The notes under the pieces are model-generated. The model searched no databases. It worked only from the letters and a program-made list of their open reading frames with translations, and was not told the DNA's origin. The position numbers and the translations under genes were made by a program. 5,314 nucleotides of DNA from Victivallales bacterium (GTDB lineage: Bacteria > Verrucomicrobiota > Lentisphaeria > Oligosphaerales > Oligosphaeraceae): positions 1 to 5,314 of the forward strand of contig JAFZZD010000874.1 in NCBI GenBank assembly GCA_017615955.1, read 5' to 3'. This document shows, in pieces, positions 1 through 5,305 of the stretch; positions within the stretch are counted from its first letter, which is position 1; each line of letters opens with the position of its first letter.

Positions 1-23
1 CTGTCCACTGTCCACTGTCCACT
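1..23. repeat. CTGTCCA heptamer tandem repeat
   Basis: Three perfect head-to-tail copies of CTGTCCA start at bases 1, 8 and 15, followed by CT. The array is cut by the window edge, so its full length is unknown. It lies directly upstream of the recD ribosome binding site. The same heptamer recurs as one full and one imperfect copy at 2336-2349, where it forms the edge of a structured element, and its core appears inverted (AGTGGAC) at 2238-2244. This suggests that another copy of that element may end just left of the window, which is an inference. Confidence 0.8.
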
Positions 24-32
24 AGAAACAAC

Positions 33-36
33 GGAG
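33..36 (+). promoter_or_regulatory. Ribosome binding site of recD
   Basis: GGAG lies 10 nt before the ATG at 47. It is the only Shine-Dalgarno-like motif in the short leader and supports the ATG at 47 as the start. No promoter is visible in the 46 bases before the gene, so recD is probably read from a promoter further left, likely together with genes outside the window. Confidence 0.6.
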
Positions 37-46
37 AAACCAAATT

Positions 47-1618
47 ATGAACATAGACAATGAAATTAAGAATGTCAGCCCCATCGTGGAAATGACCAGG
101 GACTTTGTAATGCGGAATGGCGGCAGCCAGGAGCAGGCCGACATTTGCGGGCGCGTATTGGAGAAGCAGCCAGAGGGCAGCGTCTGCATCGAAATATGCG
201 AAAGCGAGGCTGCCTTGCTGAAAGAGCTGCCATTTGTCAGCGTTGCGCCTGATGACAAGGGACTCTTCATTGTGCATGGTACACTGCTCTATACCCGCCG
301 CAACTGGAAATACGAGCAATGCGTCAAGGAGCGGATACTTGAGATGGCAGGACAGCAGCAATCGGATGCAATCCAGATTCCGGCGGACGGAGCCTATTCC
401 GCCTTAAAGCAATGCCAGAGGAATGCGTTGGAACTGATGTGCACACGGCATTTCTCCATTGTCACGGGCGGTCCTGGCACGGGCAAGACCTATACCATCG
501 CCCGCGCAGTGAAACTGATGCTGGACAAGAACCCAGACCTGAAAATCGGCATTGCGGCGCCTACGGGCAAGGCAGCCGCCAGAGTTGGTGAATCCATGGA
601 GCAGCAGGCGCAGCAACTGCAACTGCAGCTGGAAAACAAACTGCAAACCTCCACAATTCATACATTGCTTGGCGCGGAATATGACTTTGTCACATTCAAG
701 CACAACCAGTCAAATCCACTGGAACTGAACTGGCTGATTGTGGACGAGGCCAGCATGATTGACCTGCCGCTTATGGCGAAAATGCTGCAGGCACTGCCAA
801 AGGATTGCCGCCTGACGCTGGTGGGCGATGCAAACCAGCTTGCATCGGTGGAGATGGGACGCGTGTTCGGTGACCTTTGCCGAATGCCGCAGCTCGCCAC
901 CTCCATCGCCAAGCTGAATGAAAGTAGCCGTTTCCCCCAGGGCGGCGAAATTGACAGGCTGTCCGAGGCAGTCAAGAATGGTGACAGCGAAAGCGCCTTG
1001 CGTGTGCTGCATGACCCTGGCAATGCCCTCATTCATTGCTACAATCCTACGGATGCAGCGAGCCTTAATGCAAAGATACAGGAACTGTTCGGTGAACGTT
1101 TTGCAGGGCAGACCACTGTCGAAGGCGCGTTGGAAACCATAAACGACTGCCGTATTCTTTGCGCCGTGCGCATGGGACCGTACGGATGCGAGAAACTCAA
1201 TGCGAAGGCAATGAAATTGCTGGGGGAGAAATGCCCTGTCCCCGTCATGATTACAAAAAACAACCGCTCCCTGCAAGTGAACAACGGCGACGTGGGCGTG
1301 ATAATGCCAAAGGACCAGGACAGTTTCTGGATGCCAAAGGGCAATGGCAAGGCAACAAGCCTGCCAATGGAACTGCTGCCTGATAGGGAAACTTCCTTCG
1401 CCATCACAATCCACAAGTCCCAGGGCTCGGAATACAAGGACGTGATCATTGTGCTGCCGCCCCTTGCAGAAAGCGGCAATGCAGTTTCCCTGCTGACCAG
1501 GGAAATCCTCTACACCGCCATCACCCGTACGGTAAAGCAGGTATTCATCTTCGCGGATGATGAAACCATACGCCAATGCTGCGAAAACGAAATACATCGC
1601 GTAACTGGATTGAAGTAG
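47..1618 (+). CDS. recD: Exodeoxyribonuclease V alpha subunit (RecD helicase)
   Basis: This 523-residue protein is a superfamily 1B 5'-to-3' DNA helicase of the RecD type. In RecBCD it is the fast motor that unwinds double-strand ends for recombinational repair and degradation of foreign linear DNA. Visible motifs, in order: Walker A GGPGTGKT (residues 141-148), motif Ia APTGKAAARV (171-180), TIHTLLG (203-209), Walker B with VDEAS (232-236), motif III LVGDANQLASVEMG (258-271), NESSRF (291-296), the C-terminal UvrD-like segment with ITIHKSQGSEYKDV (453-466), and motif VI TREILYTAITR (484-494). The KSQGSE and TREILYTA signatures match RecD of RecBCD more closely than the longer RecD2, and no long RecD2 N-terminal extension is present. 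At 523 residues it is somewhat shorter than E. coli RecD (about 608). A Gln/Leu-rich stretch (about 185-200) lies between Ia and TIHTLLG, where RecD proteins vary. recB and recC are not in the window. Confidence 0.93.
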   Translation: MNIDNEIKNVSPIVEMTRDFVMRNGGSQEQADICGRVLEKQPEGSVCIEICESEAALLKELPFVSVAPDDKGLFIVHGTLLYTRRNWKYEQCVKERILEMAGQQQSDAIQIPADGAYSALKQCQRNALELMCTRHFSIVTGGPGTGKTYTIARAVKLMLDKNPDLKIGIAAPTGKAAARVGESMEQQAQQLQLQLENKLQTSTIHTLLGAEYDFVTFKHNQSNPLELNWLIVDEASMIDLPLMAKMLQALPKDCRLTLVGDANQLASVEMGRVFGDLCRMPQLATSIAKLNESSRFPQGGEIDRLSEAVKNGDSESALRVLHDPGNALIHCYNPTDAASLNAKIQELFGERFAGQTTVEGALETINDCRILCAVRMGPYGCEKLNAKAMKLLGEKCPVPVMITKNNRSLQVNNGDVGVIMPKDQDSFWMPKGNGKATSLPMELLPDRETSFAITIHKSQGSEYKDVIIVLPPLAESGNAVSLLTREILYTAITRTVKQVFIFADDETIRQCCENEIHRVTGLK

Positions 1619-1630
1619 GTTAGCAGGGGC

Positions 1631-1670
1631 GAAGAGACCACATGGACGAAGAGACTAATGTGGTTCCTTC
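1631..1670 (+). terminator. Imperfect hairpin after recD, possible weak terminator
   Basis: Thirteen bases at 1631-1643 can pair with 1658-1670 with one mismatch and one G-T wobble; the core ACCACAT/ATGTGGT is perfect. The loop is 14 nt. It starts 12 nt after the recD stop codon. There is no T run after the stem (only TTCCTTC inside the 3' arm), so it does not look like a classical intrinsic terminator. A 9-bp direct repeat, CGAAGAGAC, occurs at 1630-1638 and 1647-1655, which accounts for part of the sequence. Confidence 0.35.
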
Positions 1671-1705
1671 CGTCCCAGAAAAACTATCTCACTTGTGAAA
1701 ATCCC

Positions 1706-1787
1706 AAAAATATAAAATAAAATACCGCAAAAACACAAAATAAAATCTTGCGAAAACATAAAATAAAACACCGCGAAAATACAAAAT
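1706..1787. repeat. Degenerate 23-bp tandem repeat, AT-rich
   Basis: Three full units of 23 bp (1706-1728, 1729-1751, 1752-1774) and a partial fourth (1775-1787) follow one another without gaps. Each starts with RAAAA, continues as AYAYAAAATAAAAY-like sequence and ends in a GC-containing tail (ACCGC, CTTGC or ACCGC). A weaker piece of the pattern, CTTGTGAAAAT, is seen just before the array at 1692-1702. No reading frame explains the repeat. Spaced direct repeats of about this length can be protein-binding iterons, but they may also be slippage-generated microsatellite sequence; the sequence alone does not decide. They lie downstream of both recD and the nucleotidyltransferase gene, so a promoter role for either is unlikely. 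Confidence 0.75.
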
Positions 1788-1798
1788 GATGTTTAATG

Positions 1799-1820
1799 GA
1801 GGGAATAGCCCTCATTTATT
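1799..1820 (+). terminator. Small hairpin followed by T-rich tract
   Basis: GAGGG (1799-1803) and CCCTC (1809-1813) form a 5-bp stem with loop AATAG, followed on the plus strand by ATTTATTATTTT. This could stop leftover plus-strand transcription from recD before it runs antisense into the nucleotidyltransferase gene. The stem is short and the T tract is interrupted, so the call is tentative. On the minus strand the bases after the stem (CATTAAAC) are not T-rich. Confidence 0.25.
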
Positions 1821-1878
1821 ATTTTGCTTTGATTCAGGAACGAGGTTTGTTATTTCCTGGATATCTGTTTTATGCGGC

Positions 1879-2223
1879 TTATGTCAACAGTTTTCCTGCC
1901 AGTCTTTCAAGCTCATTTTTCCCTCCTTTAAGAAATATCTTATGGGAACGCAGAACGTTTTGGATAAAGTGGTCATTACTAGCGCATTTTTCCGTAAAAG
2001 CCTTTGGAGTAATAAGGAATGGATTTATCTCCCTATTACTAATGTCTGAGGCAGGCAAGAGCGCTTCACTGACATCAAGAAATGTGCATGAACCAATAAC
2101 AAAGATATCAACATCACTATTTTCCTTGGCTGTACCGTCTGCTTCCGAACCATAAATGAAAATACATTCAGCCCTCAGTTGGGACATCATGCGACGTATA
2201 TTTTGGTGGAACTCCACTGTCAT
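1879..2223 (-). CDS. Minimal nucleotidyltransferase-domain protein
   Basis: Read from the ATG at 2223, this is a 114-residue protein of the DNA polymerase beta-like (MNT) nucleotidyltransferase superfamily. The diagnostic pattern is visible: YGSEADG (residues 24-30) followed by SDVDIFVIG (36-44), giving the GS and the DxD metal-binding pair D37/D39; E65 in REINPFLIT is a plausible third carboxylate. The C-terminal half (ITPKAFTEKC, then a KIFLKG-containing segment) resembles family members that normally carry an N-terminal winged-helix domain before the transferase domain. That domain is absent here, so the gene is either stand-alone or a truncated remnant. The frame stays open upstream to a TAG near 2294, but only a TTG at 2232 offers an earlier start. 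No strong ribosome binding site is visible for either. MNT proteins often pair with HEPN proteins in toxin-antitoxin modules; no HEPN gene is found here. The target nucleotide acceptor is unknown. The gene is lower in GC than its neighbours. Confidence 0.78.
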   Translation of the reverse strand: MTVEFHQNIRRMMSQLRAECIFIYGSEADGTAKENSDVDIFVIGSCTFLDVSEALLPASDISNREINPFLITPKAFTEKCASNDHFIQNVLRSHKIFLKGGKNELERLAGKLLT

Positions 2224-2237
2224 GTCAACCAATGAAA

Positions 2238-2344
2238 AGTGGACTGTGTAACGTCTGGTGTCCTCGGCGAAAAGCTGAGGATAGGGCCTTGCCTACCAAA
2301 CGCGGGGCTTTTCGCCCCGCGCACCCGACGCTCCTCTGTCCACT
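2238..2344. repeat. Structured inverted-repeat element with four-way-junction fold
   Basis: The element is bounded by a perfect 7-bp inverted repeat, AGTGGAC (2238-2244) and GTCCACT (2338-2344). After 7 nt on each side, 2252-2260 pairs with 2322-2330 in eight Watson-Crick pairs and one T-C mismatch. Inside are three hairpins: 2262-2280 (7 pairs including one wobble, loop GAAAA), 2282-2295 (4 pairs, loop of 6) and 2301-2321 (8 perfect pairs, loop TTTTC). Unpaired junction bases number only 1, 1, 5 and 0, so the fold is very compact. The first and third hairpins share the core GGCGAAAAGC in opposite orientation. It may be a repetitive extragenic palindrome, a small non-autonomous mobile element or a structured RNA; both strands fold equally well, so the transcribed strand is unknown. 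The pairings are read directly; the nature of the element is inference. Confidence 0.65.
2301..2321 (-). terminator. GC-rich hairpin, possible terminator of the three-gene operon
   Basis: CGCGGGGC and GCCCCGCG form a perfect 8-bp stem; on the minus strand the loop is GAAAA. It starts 36 nt after the stop codon of the deacetylase-like gene, which ends the leftward operon. Only TTT follows the stem on the minus strand, so intrinsic termination would be weak. The same hairpin is part of the larger element at 2238-2344 and may serve that structure instead. Confidence 0.4.
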
Positions 2345-2349
2345 GTCAA
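2336..2349. repeat. CTGTCCA heptamer, second locus
   Basis: CTGTCCA (2336-2342) is followed by CTGTCAA (2343-2349), one perfect and one single-mismatch copy of the heptamer repeated at the left edge of the window. The bases overlap the right arm of the outer stem of the structured element, linking the heptamer to the edge of that element. Confidence 0.6.
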
Positions 2350-2357
2350 CCCGTATG

Positions 2358-3578
2358 CTAATACAATTGATAATCTTTTTTTAAGGTCAAATCTGCATCC
2401 AATGGCAGCCAATGTGTGCCTGGAGCCAGATTTTCCGCGCAGGCGGGCACCTTTGCCTCGCCCTTCCATCTGCGGAACAACTGGCGCTGCCCAACGCGCC
2501 TGGCAGACCAACCCCTTACATACAGGCTTGCCAGTTCTGCGGATGTGAGGTAGCATGCGCCTTCATTGTCCAATGCCTGGAGCAATGCCTCCAGCCTTTC
2601 ATAGCCAGCCTCCTCGCTTGCCTCGTTCAGGCTGCAGTAGTTGTTCCTGTGCATGGAGATGATGGCGGGTTCCTTGTAGAAGCAATGCGCGTTGTGAATG
2701 GTACGAAGTACTTCCTCCTGCGAAATGCCCACCTCACAGAATACATTCCTGGTCAGATATGCACAATCGGCCATGGGGCGGCAGTCCCCAATATGGGCAT
2801 ACACGTCCTGCATGTTCCAGGGTTTGTTATAGTAAACGACAACATCGCCTGAATTGACGCGGCAGTTCTTCAGGGAGACTGCAACGCATCCCATGGCCTG
2901 CCACAGCAGCTCCGTCTCGGGGAAGGCGTCACTGGTGATCGCCGCAGCTGGATAGCGGCCAAATGCCTGGCGGAAACGCTCAAAGCCAGTTACGATGAAG
3001 TCCAGCTGCTCGGCGATGGTATATCCGTGGAATTCAGGCAAGTGCTTGCCCTGGTAATACGTGCCCAGGGCGAACAATTTACGCGCCAGATCACCGTCCT
3101 TGGACTGCTCACGGAGCAATTCCAGCCACAGGCGGGGGCTTGTATGGTGAAGCATGGCATGGTATTCAGGACACCATACGCCCTGGTCAATGCCTTCCCG
3201 CATTGCATCCAGTATGCCTTCGCCGTTCCAGCCTGGAGGGAAGCCCTCGCAAATAGGGATGTCCTTGTACAGCGTGAAGCCGCTGTCCTCAATTGCCTTG
3301 AAGTCGGGATTACCTGTGCACGTGAATGCGGTGAACACTGGCGGCACGCCATCTGCTCCTGCGTGTGATGCAAGCAATTTAAACAGCCGTTGCAAGTCTG
3401 CAGGAGTTTCCAGACGGGAAGAATAAAATGCCGTGGATTCCGATTCTGCGAGGATGCGCTTGTATTCATCCACCTTCTCCTTGTTAGGCAGCACCTCGCA
3501 GGCGCACCAGTCATCGCTCTCGATGACGACTATCGGGCATTCCTTCAAATCTGGTTCAAAATGGCGTTCGTATTTCAT
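2358..3578 (-). CDS. NodB-like polysaccharide deacetylase-related protein
   Basis: This 406-residue protein resembles the glycoside hydrolase/deacetylase beta/alpha-barrel superfamily (carbohydrate esterase 4-like), whose members remove acyl groups from sugars using a divalent metal. Visible hallmarks are VVIESDDW (17-24) at the position of the usual TFDDG motif, a histidine cluster PEYHAMLHH (137-145) as candidate metal ligands, FHGYTIAEQLDF (183-194), TSDAFPETELLWQAMG (215-230), and a late ISMHRNNY (307-314), where H310 could be the C-terminal active-site histidine. Residues beyond about 355 match nothing I recognise. There is no signal peptide, unlike secreted deacetylases, so action on an intracellular substrate is likely. 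The ATG at 3578 is preferred: it lies 8 nt after the stop of the glycerophosphodiesterase gene, whereas the longer frame would need a TTG at 3620 inside that gene. A GAG upstream gives only a weak ribosome binding site, consistent with translational coupling. Family membership is fairly sure; the substrate is unknown. Confidence 0.82.
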   Translation of the reverse strand: MKYERHFEPDLKECPIVVIESDDWCACEVLPNKEKVDEYKRILAESESTAFYSSRLETPADLQRLFKLLASHAGADGVPPVFTAFTCTGNPDFKAIEDSGFTLYKDIPICEGFPPGWNGEGILDAMREGIDQGVWCPEYHAMLHHTSPRLWLELLREQSKDGDLARKLFALGTYYQGKHLPEFHGYTIAEQLDFIVTGFERFRQAFGRYPAAAITSDAFPETELLWQAMGCVAVSLKNCRVNSGDVVVYYNKPWNMQDVYAHIGDCRPMADCAYLTRNVFCEVGISQEEVLRTIHNAHCFYKEPAIISMHRNNYCSLNEASEEAGYERLEALLQALDNEGACYLTSAELASLYVRGWSARRVGQRQLFRRWKGEAKVPACAENLAPGTHWLPLDADLTLKKDYQLY

Positions 3579-3586
3579 GGTTGTGA

Positions 3587-4321
3587 TTATCTCAGTTGTT
3601 TCATGATTGAGGCGGCGCAATTGCTGGTGATGGAATCCACGCCGTCTGCAATGAGTTCCCTGGCACGGTCTGCGTTGTCAATTGTCCATGACGCGAAATA
3701 GAAGCCAGCGTCCTTGACCTGTGAGATGAAGTCCTGGTTCACCATGCGTGGTATTGAGTACAGGTCGATGCCGTCCGCCTTGCAGTCCTTCAGCTTCTGG
3801 ATGAGGTCCTTTGCGGTGATGGGGTTCTCATCGGAGACGCTGGAAAGCCATAGCGTGCGCAGGGAAGGGCGCTGCTGCTTGGAGGCAAAGCAGACCTCCT
3901 GACCGAAGCAAATCATGGTAATGCGCTCCTGCGGAATTCCCGATGCATCTATAATGTCATACATGGCAGGGATGATTTCCACATTGCCGCGTTTGATCTC
4001 AATGTAGATTTGCATATCGCCCTTGAGGCATTCCATGGTCTCCTTGAGCAGTGGGATTTTCTCGCCTGCGTATTGTGCCTTGCCGTTGGAGAAGTCCCAA
4101 CTGCGCAGTGTATTGAAGTCTGTTGCAGTGACCAGAGCATCGTGCCCCGACGTGCGTTTTGCGTTTTCATCGTGGCAGCACACCACCTTGCCGTCCGACG
4201 TGAAGTAGATGTCGCATTCTATGCCGTCCGTGCCCCGTTCCGCCGCAAGCCTGAATGCGGACAATGTGTTTTCAGGTGCGTCGCAGGATTCGCCTCTGTG
4301 TGAAATGAAAGTGACTGACAT
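3587..4321 (-). CDS. Glycerophosphodiester phosphodiesterase
   Basis: This 244-residue protein is a GDPD-family TIM-barrel enzyme that hydrolyses glycerophosphodiesters to sn-glycerol 3-phosphate and an alcohol. The canonical residues are visible: HRG (8-10), ENT (17-19), ECD (35-37) with the metal ligands E35 and D37, HD (50-51) with H50 as the usual general acid, and YIEIKRG (106-112) with E108 and K110. Near the C-terminus, WTIDN (212-216) and GVDSITSN (227-234) correspond to the usual W-T-V-N and G-VDGIITD elements. Length and lack of a signal peptide match cytoplasmic UgpQ-type enzymes rather than periplasmic GlpQ, but orthology to ugpQ cannot be claimed. A strong AAGGAG ribosome binding site lies 9 nt upstream of the ATG (4331-4336). 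The gene begins 21 nt after the amidohydrolase and ends 8 nt before the deacetylase-like start, so the three are probably co-transcribed. Confidence 0.93.
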   Translation of the reverse strand: MSVTFISHRGESCDAPENTLSAFRLAAERGTDGIECDIYFTSDGKVVCCHDENAKRTSGHDALVTATDFNTLRSWDFSNGKAQYAGEKIPLLKETMECLKGDMQIYIEIKRGNVEIIPAMYDIIDASGIPQERITMICFGQEVCFASKQQRPSLRTLWLSSVSDENPITAKDLIQKLKDCKADGIDLYSIPRMVNQDFISQVKDAGFYFASWTIDNADRARELIADGVDSITSNCAASIMKQLR

Positions 4322-4330
4322 GCTTTGTTT

Positions 4331-4336
4331 CTCCTT
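4331..4336 (-). promoter_or_regulatory. Ribosome binding site of the glycerophosphodiesterase gene
   Basis: AAGGAG on the minus strand, 9 nt before the ATG at 4321, lies within the 21-nt gap after the amidohydrolase stop. It fixes the start codon and is the strongest Shine-Dalgarno sequence inside the operon. Confidence 0.75.
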
Positions 4337-4342
4337 GGATTG

Positions 4343-5218
4343 TTATAGGTTCAAAAGCCTTCTGGCATTTTTATGTGCGATTTTCTGGAATGCCTCTTCC
4401 GAAAGTGAGCCTTCCTGCCTGAGTTCCAGCAGGAAGCTGTCCATGCCCAGGATGCCGCCCGCCGTGCAGATGTCTGTTCCGTACATTAGCCTGTCCTGGA
4501 ATTCGTTGAGGAATTTTATAGCGTTGTCCCTGTCCCTGGTCATGGCGAAGAATGAGCTGCCTGCGGAAAGGTCAGCCCACATGTTCGGATATTCCCTGAA
4601 TATCCTGTACAAGGCGCCCTCGCCGTGGACGGGATGCTTTATGTAGCAGCGCCCGCGGTCGTCACCTGGTTCCAATTTGGCGATTTCATGCCAAAATGAG
4701 GGACCATGCCCCACAATTGTCAGTTTGGGGAATTGCCCTAGACAGTACTGCAGCTGCGGCAGCCCCTCGTCGTCATAGAGTCCGTATGTGCCGCCGATTC
4801 TGGTTGAAATGTCGAATGTCAGCGGAAAGCCGAATTCCTCGACTTGTTTGAAGAAATTGAGCACCAGCGGGTCCTTGAATGGCAGATTCGGCATGAATTC
4901 GCCTATTCCCTTGTAGCCATGCTCCTTGTACCAGGAGAGCCATGGGGAGAAGTCTGTCTTAGGGGAATTGCCTATGCCCCGGGGATCCAGATTGCAGAAT
5001 GGAATGAAACGTCCCGGATGGCGTTTGCATGTCTCGAGTATCTCTTCATTTGACTGCGGCAGATACACCTCCGGCCCGATCAGGGGCATAAGCGCTCCGC
5101 ATTCAATCTGGTGGGCATCGTATATGTCGATGACATCCTGTGAAGTGGCGAATTGCGTCGTGCCATCCTGCCTGGGACCAGGAAAGAGATAGGCATGAAC
5201 ATGCATGTCAATGAACAT
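4343..5218 (-). CDS. Amidohydrolase-2 family metal-dependent hydrolase
   Basis: This 291-residue protein belongs to the amidohydrolase_2 (PF04909-type) TIM-barrel hydrolases, which include decarboxylases and lactone or amide hydrolases. DMHVHAY (4-10) gives the HxH metal pair H6/H8; GIGEFMPNLPFKDP (104-117) holds E107; VGHGPSFWHEI (169-179) gives H171 at the end of a later strand; and MYGTDIC (245-251) holds the catalytic-type D249. The fourth expected ligand, usually a histidine after the middle strand, appears to be D136 in LTFDIS (133-138). Segments such as GPEVYLPQSNEEI and RFIPFCNLDPR recall a subfamily I associate with Lentisphaerae, Planctomycetes and relatives, with uncharacterised substrates. 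The protein has no signal peptide. AGGAG lies 7 nt before the ATG. It is the first gene of the leftward three-gene cluster and its function probably links to the phosphodiesterase and deacetylase-like genes that follow. Confidence 0.9.
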   Translation of the reverse strand: MFIDMHVHAYLFPGPRQDGTTQFATSQDVIDIYDAHQIECGALMPLIGPEVYLPQSNEEILETCKRHPGRFIPFCNLDPRGIGNSPKTDFSPWLSWYKEHGYKGIGEFMPNLPFKDPLVLNFFKQVEEFGFPLTFDISTRIGGTYGLYDDEGLPQLQYCLGQFPKLTIVGHGPSFWHEIAKLEPGDDRGRCYIKHPVHGEGALYRIFREYPNMWADLSAGSSFFAMTRDRDNAIKFLNEFQDRLMYGTDICTAGGILGMDSFLLELRQEGSLSEEAFQKIAHKNARRLLNL

Positions 5219-5225
5219 AATTTTA

Positions 5226-5230
5226 CTCCT
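5226..5230 (-). promoter_or_regulatory. Ribosome binding site of the amidohydrolase gene
   Basis: AGGAG on the minus strand, 7 nt before the ATG at 5218, supports that start codon as the translation start of the first gene in the operon. Confidence 0.75.
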
Positions 5231-5262
5231 GTAATAATATTACCTATTGTGGCAATTGAAAA
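5231..5262 (-). promoter_or_regulatory. AT-rich promoter or operator region of the operon
   Basis: A 13-bp near-palindrome, GTAATAATATTAC (5231-5243, six pairs around one central base), sits directly upstream of the ribosome binding site. On the minus strand it contains TATTAT (5234-5239), five of six matches to a -10 box, with TTTTCA (5257-5262, four of six to -35) 17 nt away. That promoter would start transcription at or inside the ribosome binding site, which argues against it. The palindrome could instead be an operator. The sequence does stand out as AT-rich between GC-rich flanks, as expected for a promoter zone. Confidence 0.25.
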
Positions 5263-5284
5263 ACTGTCGTTCGGCACGCTGTTC

Positions 5285-5305
5285 CGCGCGGCCAGGGGCC
5301 GCGCG
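5285..5305. repeat. GC-rich hairpin at the right edge
   Basis: CGCGCGGCC and GGCCGCGCG form a perfect 9-bp stem with a 3-nt loop AGG. It is followed 4 nt later by GACGC, which itself forms a GCGTC-AG-GACGC palindrome (5303-5314) with the 3' arm. The arrangement of a GC stem, a short spacer and GACGC resembles bases 2301-2331 of the structured element. It may be the start of another copy cut by the window edge, or a terminator for a gene lying to the right. Confidence 0.5.

Noticed and set aside
710..1597. Long minus-strand open frame of 295 codons inside recD
   Set aside because: Its translation is rich in Cys, His and Gln with no domain pattern, and the opposite strand carries a full set of helicase motifs. 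It is a shadow of recD codon usage.
1706..1787. CRISPR array
   Set aside because: The 23-bp units follow each other without unique spacers and no cas genes are present.
1786..2155. Two overlapping plus-strand open frames of 87 and 119 codons
   Set aside because: They lie opposite the nucleotidyltransferase gene, show no recognisable motif and have no ribosome binding site; the minus-strand frame has the clear GS and DxD motifs.
2224..2232. TTG at 2232 as start of the nucleotidyltransferase gene
   Set aside because: It adds only three residues and has no ribosome binding site; the ATG at 2223 is simpler, though its own ribosome binding site is also weak.
2245..2337. tRNA-like or integron attC site reading of the structured element
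   Set aside because: Arm lengths and loops do not fit a tRNA and there is no T-loop sequence. The attC core motifs (RYYYAAC and GTTRRRY) are not present at the ends.
2293..2556. Minus-strand 87-codon frame covering the end of the deacetylase-like gene and the hairpins
   Set aside because: It runs through the palindromic element and overlaps the real gene in another frame; no motif or ribosome binding site supports it.
3579..3620. Longer start (TTG at 3620) for the deacetylase-like gene
   Set aside because: It would overlap the end of the glycerophosphodiesterase gene by 34 bases and add 14 residues without family similarity; the ATG at 3578 is 8 nt past that stop.
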